Notes under the pieces: generated by a model
What the model was told of the DNA's origin: nothing
The model's input: the letters and a program-made list of their open reading frames with translations, nothing else
The model's database searches: none
Made by a program: the position numbers and the translations under genes
NCBI GenBank assembly: GCA_016709865.1
Contig: JADJLX010000005.1
Span: 434,001-498,000, forward strand
Direction of reading: 5' to 3'
Source of the DNA: Bacteroidales bacterium
GTDB taxonomy: Bacteria; Bacteroidota; Bacteroidia; Bacteroidales; VadinHA17
Length of the DNA: 64,000 nt
Shown here: piece by piece, positions 33,864 to 40,260 of the stretch
Numbering within the stretch: the stretch's first letter is position 1
Layout: each line of letters starts with the position of its first letter

Positions 33864-34682
33864 ATGAAAGATCTGTTTAAAGACAAAGTAGTTATTGTAA
33901 CCGGAGCCTCCTCCGGCATTGGAGAGGCTGTAGCCCGTGAGTTCGCCCGCAATGGGAGCAAAGTTGTACTGGCTGCCCGTAATGAGGCCAGGCTTTCTGC
34001 AATTCACACTGACTTAAAAGCACTGAACTACGAAGCCATATATATCAAAACAGATGTTAGTGTTGAAGCTGAGTGTAAAAATCTGATAGAAAAAACAGTT
34101 GAAAAATATGGTACGATTGATATTCTGGTTAATAATGCCGGAATTTCAATGAGAGCTTCTTTTATCGATGTTGAGCTTGAAGTACTTCACAGGTTAATGG
34201 ATGTAAACTTCTGGGGCACTGTTTATTGCACTAAATATGCCCTTCCGTTTATAATAGAACAAAAAGGTTCCCTTATTGGCGTTTCGTCTGTTGCGGGATT
34301 TCATGGACTACCCGGCAGAACTGGTTATTCCGCTTCAAAATTTGCAATTCATGGTTTCATGGAGACTATCAGGATAGAAAACCTAAGGAAAGGTCTGCAT
34401 GTAATGATAATAGCTCCCGGCTTTACTACAACAGAGATCAGAAAACATGCATTAACTGCCAACGGTACTGAACAGGGCGAATCTCCAAGGGATGAAGGTA
34501 AGCTGATGTCGCCTGAGTATGTTGCAAAATGGGTACTGAAAGGTATCAGAAAGAAGAAAAGAAACAAGCTTCTTACCTGGGATGGCCGTCTGACAGCACT
34601 CTTCCAGAGAATCGTCCCTTCTTTTGTAGATTGGGTATACTATTACGAAATGTCGAGGGAACCCAAATCCCCGATAAAATAA
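33864..34682 (+). CDS. short-chain dehydrogenase/reductase
   Basis: A 272-residue classical SDR, distinct from the one at 25.5 kb. It has VVIVTGASSGIGEAVAREF at about residues 8-26, VLAARNEARL, DILVNNAGISMRAS, VSSVAGFHGLPGRTGYSASKFAIHGFMETI with catalytic Ser, Tyr and Lys, and APGFTTTEIRK. A basic segment KGIRKKKRNKLLTWDGR near the C-terminus fits membrane-associated SDRs acting on lipids (inference). The resemblance is to DHRS7/dehydrogenases of lipid or sterol type, but the substrate is unknown. Confidence 0.9.
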   Translation: MKDLFKDKVVIVTGASSGIGEAVAREFARNGSKVVLAARNEARLSAIHTDLKALNYEAIYIKTDVSVEAECKNLIEKTVEKYGTIDILVNNAGISMRASFIDVELEVLHRLMDVNFWGTVYCTKYALPFIIEQKGSLIGVSSVAGFHGLPGRTGYSASKFAIHGFMETIRIENLRKGLHVMIIAPGFTTTEIRKHALTANGTEQGESPRDEGKLMSPEYVAKWVLKGIRKKKRNKLLTWDGRLTALFQRIVPSFVDWVYYYEMSREPKSPIK

Positions 34683-34693
34683 TCTGCACCTGT

Positions 34694-34722
34694 TCTTTGC
34701 TGTCTTTGCGTAAGTCTTTGCC
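34694..34722. repeat. CTTTGC short repeat
   Basis: Three CTTTGC units about 9-12 bases apart follow the SDR stop. This is the pattern of short intergenic repeats seen at other gene ends here (CTTAGCG at 57702, GCGTAAA at 59037). Confidence 0.35.
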
Positions 34723-34829
34723 TGCCAATGGCTATAGAGACCTGCGGTTAATGGTTTTATTTTTTTTGTAATGAATTGTCATTTGATACGTCATATCATT
34801 GAAACAATTTATTAATTAAAAATGAAGCC

Positions 34830-35336
34830 ATGAAAAAATTATTATTATTTATTGTTATTTCATTAACAATCAATTCTTTATATGCGCAGCGATCAATTGA
34901 TGCCTTATTCGATAAATATGCCGGAAAAGAAGGATTTGTAACAGTAACTCTGAGTGGAGATTTGCTCAGATTTGCCAGATGCCTCGATGATGATACAGAG
35001 GATGACGACAGTTCGATACCTGCCAATGTAACTGAGATAAGGGTACTTGTACAGGAAGACGACAATATTCAGGTTGATAATTTCTATGACCTCGCTATCA
35101 GAGGAATTAGAGTTGGTGATTATGAGGAGTTTATGAGTGTCAAGAAGACCAATCAGGACTTGAAAATGTATGTAAGGGCGGAAGGCAACAAATTCAGGGA
35201 GTTCCTGTTAATAGCTGGCGGTGAGGACAATGCATTGATCCAGATCAAGGGTGAAATGACGTTTAAGGAAGCAAAAAAGTTCTCTGAGGATGCGAAGAAA
35301 AACCATGGATTGAATATTGTTGCGTCTCATAAGTAA
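34830..35336 (+). CDS. DUF4252 family secreted protein
   Basis: A 168-residue protein with a signal peptide (KKLLLFIVISLTINSLYAQ). DUF4252 features follow: DALFDKYAGKEGFVTVTLSGDLLRF at the start of the mature part, an acidic DDDTEDDDSS patch, NVTEIRVLVQEDDN, YDLAIRGIRVGDYEEFMSVKKTNQDLKMYVRA and FLLIAGGEDNALIQIKGEMTFKEA. The same architecture returns in the protein at 36445. The family is found near ECF sigma factors in Bacteroidota and has no firm function. It precedes the sigma gene by 45 bases with a hairpin between. Confidence 0.85.
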   Translation: MKKLLLFIVISLTINSLYAQRSIDALFDKYAGKEGFVTVTLSGDLLRFARCLDDDTEDDDSSIPANVTEIRVLVQEDDNIQVDNFYDLAIRGIRVGDYEEFMSVKKTNQDLKMYVRAEGNKFREFLLIAGGEDNALIQIKGEMTFKEAKKFSEDAKKNHGLNIVASHK

Positions 35337-35374
35337 TAACTAATGTAACTATCTTTAAGCAATCATTAGTTATT
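35335..35374 (+). terminator. 11-bp hairpin between the DUF4252 gene and the sigma factor gene
   Basis: Perfect 11-bp inverted repeat AATAACTAATG (35335-35345) / CATTAGTTATT (35364-35374), loop 18 bases, starting in the DUF4252 stop codon. It is followed by TTCG rather than a long T-run, so it could be an attenuator, weak terminator or protein-binding site. Confidence 0.45.
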
Positions 35375-35381
35375 TTCGCAA

Positions 35382-35888
35382 ATGACCAGGGAGAGGTTTA
35401 ACGAATATGTACTGCAGCAGAGCCGCAAACTATATGGATATGCCTTCCGCTTCCTTCGTAATCAGGAAGAGTCGGAGGATGCTGTTCAGGAAGTATTCAT
35501 TAAACTGTGGAAAATGGGGGAGAAACTTGATAATTATTCAAGCATAGATGCTCTTGCGACTACAATGATAAAAAACTATTGTATCGACCAGATCAGGAAA
35601 CTTAAACACTCGATTAATGATGAAAGCGAAATTAATAATTATGAGTACAAGACGTCGCCATCTCCGCACGATCAGATGGAAAACGCTGAATCAGATGCAA
35701 TTGTCCATAAGATTATCGGAGATCTTGATGAAAAATACAGAACTGTGATTGAACTCAGAGATATAGAAGGTTTGTCATATGAAGAGATTGCTGAGAAAAC
35801 AGGACAAAACATTAATAGTCTCAGGGTTACAATATCACGGGCAAGGGGATTTATACGCGAAGAATATAAAAAGTACAATAATGAATAA
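35382..35888 (+). CDS. ECF-type RNA polymerase sigma factor
   Basis: A 168-residue sigma-70 family protein of the extracytoplasmic-function type. Region 2 is LYGYAFRFLRNQEESEDAVQEVFIKLWK (about 17-45). Region 4 is YRTVIELRDIEGLSYEEIAEKTGQNINSLRVTISRARGFIREEY (about 118-162), with the HTH and SRAR motif. Regions 1.1 and 3 are absent, as expected. Its stop overlaps the next ATG by 8 bases, so sigma and downstream membrane protein are co-translated, the usual sigma/anti-sigma layout. Confidence 0.95.
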   Translation: MTRERFNEYVLQQSRKLYGYAFRFLRNQEESEDAVQEVFIKLWKMGEKLDNYSSIDALATTMIKNYCIDQIRKLKHSINDESEINNYEYKTSPSPHDQMENAESDAIVHKIIGDLDEKYRTVIELRDIEGLSYEEIAEKTGQNINSLRVTISRARGFIREEYKKYNNE

Positions 35889-36429
35889 CGAGGAATTAAA
35901 AAGGTTACTCGAAAAATTTTATGATGGCGAGAGTTCTGTAGAAGAAGAAGAGGTATTGAAGAGTTTCTTTAGTGAAAACGATATACCGCAGGGCTTTGAA
36001 GCTGAAAGAGCCCTATTCAGTTATTATTATTCTGCAATGAAAATTCCGGAGCCTTCGGTTGAGTTTGAGAGTAGGATAATCAAAGGCATTGACGAATTTG
36101 AGCATAAACAAACTACTGTAAGAAAAAGAAACATTACCCTTTGGTTACTTAGCACTGCAGCCACGTTGTTTATAATGGTTGGTTCCTATTTTTTCTTCTC
36201 TAAAAAAGAAGGTATTAAGGATACCTTCAGTGATCCCGAAATAGCCTATGCTGAGACAATAAAAATCCTCAGAGAAGTTTCAACACAACTGAACAAAGGA
36301 ACAAGAACACTTGAGCCTGTAGGCATTATAAATGAAGTGAAATCAAAAAAAATCGAAAAGAACCTGAAGAACCTTGAGTATATACAAAGAGCTATAGATT
36401 TAACAAGGATTTCCGGTGATAAAGAATAA
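35881..36429 (+). CDS. putative anti-sigma factor (single-pass membrane protein)
   Basis: A 182-residue protein starting at the ATG at 35881 inside the sigma stop region. The N-terminal cytoplasmic part (1-80) is acidic and helical (MNNEELKRLLEKFYDGESSV...EEEEVLKSFFSEND), like many Bacteroidota anti-sigma domains. One membrane helix lies at about 88-106 (ITLWLLSTAATLFIMVGSYFF), and a Lys-rich extracytoplasmic part ends at about 182. I assign the role by position and topology; no classic zinc-binding HxxxCxxC motif is present, so it is not a ZAS-type anti-sigma. Confidence 0.7.
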   Translation: MNNEELKRLLEKFYDGESSVEEEEVLKSFFSENDIPQGFEAERALFSYYYSAMKIPEPSVEFESRIIKGIDEFEHKQTTVRKRNITLWLLSTAATLFIMVGSYFFFSKKEGIKDTFSDPEIAYAETIKILREVSTQLNKGTRTLEPVGIINEVKSKKIEKNLKNLEYIQRAIDLTRISGDKE

Positions 36430-36444
36430 TGTAATATTGATTAT

Positions 36445-36972
36445 ATGAAAAAGTTAATTCTGTTTTTAACTGCATTGGTACTGACTATCACGATTGAGGC
36501 TCAGACTAACCCGGTAGATGAGATGTTTGACAAGTATTCTGAGAAGGATGGATTCACAGTAGTCTCAATCTCTAGCAGGATGTTCAGTATGTTTGCAAAT
36601 CTGGATTCTGAGAATCCAGATGCTGATAATCTTATCCGCAGATTGAAATCCATCAGGATACTCTCTGTTGAGGATTCATTGTTGAACATAAACATCAACT
36701 TCTATAATGAATTGAGTAAAAAGCTTAATTTAACTGTATATGAAGAGCTTATGGTTGTAAAGGAAGGAAGAGATATAACAAAATTTCTGATAAGGCAGAC
36801 AGGCAATATTATTTCTGAATTACTTGTAATTAAAGGCGGGCCAGGTGGCAATTCATTAATTTCGATAAAGGGCGATCTGAGTATGAAGAATATTTCAGAT
36901 CTTTCTAAGAATGTTGGAATTCAGGAACTTAAGACTCTTGAGGAACTTGAGAAGAAAAAACCTGAAGATTGA
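36445..36972 (+). CDS. DUF4252 family secreted protein (second copy)
   Basis: A 175-residue homologue of the protein at 34830. It has a signal peptide (KKLILFLTALVLTITIEAQ), then DEMFDKYSEKDGFTVVSISSRMFSMF, KSIRILSVEDSLLNININFYNELSKK, YEELMVVKEGRDITKFLIRQ, ELLVIKGGPGGNSLISIKGDLSM and a Lys/Glu tail. It begins 15 bases after the anti-sigma gene, so the order is DUF4252, sigma, anti-sigma, DUF4252. The two copies bracket the regulator pair, and the second is probably in the same transcript. Confidence 0.85.
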   Translation: MKKLILFLTALVLTITIEAQTNPVDEMFDKYSEKDGFTVVSISSRMFSMFANLDSENPDADNLIRRLKSIRILSVEDSLLNININFYNELSKKLNLTVYEELMVVKEGRDITKFLIRQTGNIISELLVIKGGPGGNSLISIKGDLSMKNISDLSKNVGIQELKTLEELEKKKPED

Positions 36973-37039
36973 TAAATAACTATTATTATTTTCCCACGCA
37001 ACCTTTGTTGTTATGATGTTGTTATATTAATATAAGCGA

Positions 37040-37074
37040 AACACCCAATGTGTTTTGGGTGTTAAGTTTTTTTT
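37040..37074 (+). terminator. intrinsic terminator after the sigma/DUF4252 cluster
   Basis: 9-bp perfect stem AACACCCAA / TTGGGTGTT with a 6-base loop, followed by AAGTTTTTTTT. The next -7 box overlaps its end. Confidence 0.88.
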
Positions 37075-37081
37075 ATATTTG
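37074..37081 (+). promoter_or_regulatory. -7 box for the DUF6588-like gene
   Basis: TATATTTG fits TAnnTTTG, 35 bases before the start codon. A TTTG lies at 37054-37057 (16-base spacing). Confidence 0.5.
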
Positions 37082-37115
37082 TAATTAATTGAATTTTATA
37101 TCAATTTAAACTACT

Positions 37116-38180
37116 ATGAACAGACTAACAACAAAGCGGATAGGGGTACTTTTAAGCGCCCTTTTTATTTTTTCTTCTGTAGTATTCTCACAGATTGACA
37201 ATGTGGATTTCCTCAGAAGTGCCCCGGCTGACGGAGCAAAGTATCTTCAGGCTTATATTTCACCATGGGCAAATGCTTTCGGATCAGGGTTGAACGGCGG
37301 CTGGTATAACACTGCTAAACCTCATAAGTTTGGAGGATTTGATATTACCACAGGAATTAATGTCAGCATGGTCCCGGAATCTGCAGGTACATTTGATCTT
37401 TCAAAAATTGGTCTTTCATCATCATTATCAGGTACTGGAAAAGCTTCAACAATTTCAGGTCCAACTACTTCTGGTCCTGCAATGGCGTATACAGCAAGCG
37501 GAGTAACACTTGCCTCCTTTAATGCTGTACCCGGTACAGGCTGGAAGATAATTCCGGTTCCTACCGCACAGATTGGAATTGGGTTACCTTTTGGTACTGA
37601 ACTTAAAGGAAGGTTTATCCCAAAAATCACAATTAAGGATGGAGATATCTCATTATGGGGTGTTGGTGTTGTACATAGTATTATGCAGTATTTCCCTGGT
37701 AATAAGTTGCTTCCTTTTGATGTATCATTGTTTGGAGGGTACACTAAACTTACCGGAAATGTTCCTCTCAACATGCAACCAGGAACTCCGTCTAACTATT
37801 CTCCAACCGTTAGCTTTGCTGATCAGAATCTGAATATCAATGTAACAGCCTTAAATGTTAGTGCTATTGCTTCGCTTAATATTCCGGTATTGACAGTTTA
37901 TGGCGGACTGGGTTACTGTAAAACGAAGACCGGAATGGAATTCACTGGTAACTTTCCAACACCTTCACTGGTTACAACACCAGCTCCTCCGCATCCTGAG
38001 TATAACAACTCCGGGGTGAAGACAGGAAAAGATTTCCCTTCAATGAGTATTGAGAACTTCTCAGGATTAAGGGCAAACATCGGATTAAGGATTAAGCTTG
38101 CAGTAATCACTATTCATGCCGATTACACCAAAGCCCAATACAATGTCTTTTCTACAGGTTTGGGAATTTCGTTCAGATAA
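37116..38180 (+). CDS. DUF6588-like outer-membrane barrel protein
   Basis: A 354-residue secreted protein (signal about 1-26, KRIGVLLSALFIFSSVVFSQ). The mature N-terminus reads QIDNVDFLRSAPADGAKYLQAYISPWANAFGSGLNGGWYNTAKPHKFGGFDITTGINVSMVP, matching what I recall of DUF6588 (named from memory, not a search). The body is low in charge, rich in Gly, Pro, Ser and Thr, with alternating strands and a terminal aromatic strand (YNVFSTGLGISFR), as in outer-membrane barrels. Single gene with its own promoter and terminator. Function unknown. Confidence 0.75.
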   Translation: MNRLTTKRIGVLLSALFIFSSVVFSQIDNVDFLRSAPADGAKYLQAYISPWANAFGSGLNGGWYNTAKPHKFGGFDITTGINVSMVPESAGTFDLSKIGLSSSLSGTGKASTISGPTTSGPAMAYTASGVTLASFNAVPGTGWKIIPVPTAQIGIGLPFGTELKGRFIPKITIKDGDISLWGVGVVHSIMQYFPGNKLLPFDVSLFGGYTKLTGNVPLNMQPGTPSNYSPTVSFADQNLNINVTALNVSAIASLNIPVLTVYGGLGYCKTKTGMEFTGNFPTPSLVTTPAPPHPEYNNSGVKTGKDFPSMSIENFSGLRANIGLRIKLAVITIHADYTKAQYNVFSTGLGISFR

Positions 38181-38200
38181 CAGAATAAAGATATTTTCTG

Positions 38201-38238
38201 AAATCCCCGGGGTTCCCAACCACCCGGGGATTTTTTTT
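38201..38238 (+). terminator. intrinsic terminator
   Basis: 11-bp perfect stem AAATCCCCGGG / CCCGGGGATTT with a GTTCCCAACCA loop and a T8 tail, 20 bases after the DUF6588-like stop. Confidence 0.93.
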
Positions 38239-38295
38239 ATATCTGAATAAATATTTAAGTTTACTTTTAGGGCTGAAAACAAATCAGGATTACAG

Positions 38296-40260
38296 ATGGG
38301 TGCTGATACAAACAGGATCAATAGCGCATACAGGGCATTAATTCAGGCTTCAAAGAGCACTGTCTCTACTGATGATGTTTCAAAGATTCAGAGGGCTTTT
38401 GAAATAGCAGTGGAAGCCTGTGGTGATAAAGTGACCATTACAGGCGAGCCTGAAATACTGCACGCACTCTCTGTTGCAAGAATTATTGCCGATGAAATGG
38501 GGCTTGGACTTACATCTATTGTAACTGCGTTGCTTCACGATTCATTCAATAATCTGAGTATTAGTCAGCAGGAGCTTGAAAAGGAATTTGGCAAAAAAAC
38601 AGTAGAAATTCTTACCGGATTTTCACGAATCACAAGTATCGACTCTATGCAGTCTTCATACCAGGCAGAAAACTTTCGCAAACTTCTGCTTAGTCTGGCT
38701 GATGACGTGAGGGTCATTCTCATCAAGCTTGTAGAACGACTTGAATATATGAGGAACCTCGATATGGCTCTTGAAAAGGAGAGGGTTCCCATGGCTTCTG
38801 ATACCTATTTTCTTTATGCTCCACTGGCTCACAGACTTGGTTTTTACAATATTAAGTCAGAAATGGAGGACCTTGCTGTAAAATACCTTGAGCCTGAGAG
38901 ATATACTGAAGTTGCCGAAAAGCTTAAACTGACTAATGCGTCAAGAAATAAGCTTATCCGCGACTTTTCCTACCCTTTAAAGGAAAAGCTTGAAAAGGCC
39001 GGCTTGAAATTCACTATAAAAAGCCGGACCAAATCGATACACTCCATAATGCTGAAAATGAAGAAACAGGGAGTGGATTTTGAGGAAGTATACGATCTGT
39101 TTGCTGTGAGGATAATTATTGAAAGTGCTGATGAAAATGAGAAATCAGATTGCTGGAGGGCCTATTCAATAGTAGCCGACCTGTATCAACCGAATCCAAG
39201 CAGGCTCCGCGACTGGATCTCTGTACCGAAATCGAACGGATATGAATCACTTCATACTACGGTTGTAGGACCGAGGGGTAAGTGGGTAGAGGTGCAGATC
39301 AGATCGTTCAGGATGGATGAAATAGCGGAGAAAGGACTTGCTGCACACTTTAAATACAAAGGAATAAGAGGTGAAGGCGGACTCGATTCATGGCTCACCA
39401 AAATGAGAGAGATACTTGAATCTTCTGAAAAAGAGGATAATACATTCATGGATCAGATCCGGTCAGGATTATATACCGATGAAGTTTTTGTCTTTACACC
39501 AAAAGGAGATCTGCGACAGCTTCCCGCAGGAGCAACTGTGCTTGATTTTGCTTTCGATATACACACCGATGTTGGAGCATCCTGTGTCGGGGCTAAGGTG
39601 AACGGGAAAAATGTAACAATAAAGCATGTATTGCAGAATGGCGACCATGTATCAATAATACGGTCCAAAAACCAGTATCCGAAGCAGGATTGGCTCTCAT
39701 TTGTTATAACAAATAAGGCCAAAATAAAGATCAAACAGGTTCTGAATGAAGAAAAGACCAAGGCTGCAGCTGAGGGAAAAGAGATACTAATGCGCAGGCT
39801 TAAGAACTGGAAAATGGCCTACGGTGATATTTTAATATCAAAACTCCTTAATTCTTATAATCTTAAAACCGCACAGGACCTCTATTATCTAATTGCAAAA
39901 GAGAAGATTGAGCTTCTTCACATAAAGGAGGTGTTGTCAAGGGACGAGACAATAGAATCTCCAATACCTGCTTCTCTGATACCAGAGAGAGAATATAAAG
40001 AACCTGTTGATACTCAATACTCAGAATATCTTATTATTGAGGACAGGGTAGAGGGATTGGATTATAAACTTTCCAAATGCTGTAATCCTGTTGTTGGTGA
40101 CAGCGTATTTGGTTTTGTTACAATTCTTGACGGAATAAAAATTCATCGTAAGAATTGCCCGAATGCAGCAAACATGATTGACAGGTACCCTTATCGGGTA
40201 ATTGCTGCGCGCTGGTCGAAGTCGAAGAATAGCCAGGTCAATACCTCTGATCAGGTCTGA
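38296..40260 (+). CDS. RelA/SpoT-family (p)ppGpp synthetase, ACT domain missing
   Basis: A 654-residue long-RSH protein. The HD-type N-terminal domain (about 30-180) keeps His56 and HD at 81-82 (LLHDSFNN), but the usual HDxxED is HDSFNN, losing the acidic pair needed for ppGpp hydrolysis. The synthetase domain (about 225-350) has TIKSRTKSIHSIMLKMKKQG, YDLFAVRIII and SVPKSNGYESLHTTVVGP. TGS follows (VFVFTPKGDLRQLPAGATVLDFAFDIH, about 393-455), then the Zn-finger-like KLSKCCNPVVGDSVFGF and IHRKNCPNAANM. It stops at about 654, where homologues continue for 80 residues with an ACT domain. It ends 22 bases inside the convergent dnaE. It is probably a synthetase-only enzyme (inference). Confidence 0.9.
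   Translation: MGADTNRINSAYRALIQASKSTVSTDDVSKIQRAFEIAVEACGDKVTITGEPEILHALSVARIIADEMGLGLTSIVTALLHDSFNNLSISQQELEKEFGKKTVEILTGFSRITSIDSMQSSYQAENFRKLLLSLADDVRVILIKLVERLEYMRNLDMALEKERVPMASDTYFLYAPLAHRLGFYNIKSEMEDLAVKYLEPERYTEVAEKLKLTNASRNKLIRDFSYPLKEKLEKAGLKFTIKSRTKSIHSIMLKMKKQGVDFEEVYDLFAVRIIIESADENEKSDCWRAYSIVADLYQPNPSRLRDWISVPKSNGYESLHTTVVGPRGKWVEVQIRSFRMDEIAEKGLAAHFKYKGIRGEGGLDSWLTKMREILESSEKEDNTFMDQIRSGLYTDEVFVFTPKGDLRQLPAGATVLDFAFDIHTDVGASCVGAKVNGKNVTIKHVLQNGDHVSIIRSKNQYPKQDWLSFVITNKAKIKIKQVLNEEKTKAAAEGKEILMRRLKNWKMAYGDILISKLLNSYNLKTAQDLYYLIAKEKIELLHIKEVLSRDETIESPIPASLIPEREYKEPVDTQYSEYLIIEDRVEGLDYKLSKCCNPVVGDSVFGFVTILDGIKIHRKNCPNAANMIDRYPYRVIAARWSKSKNSQVNTSDQV

Noticed and set aside
40238..40260. 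Programmed or accidental frameshift hiding an ACT domain after the RelA/SpoT gene
   Set aside because: The DNA beyond the stop is dnaE coding sequence on the other strand, and no ACT-like frame is visible.
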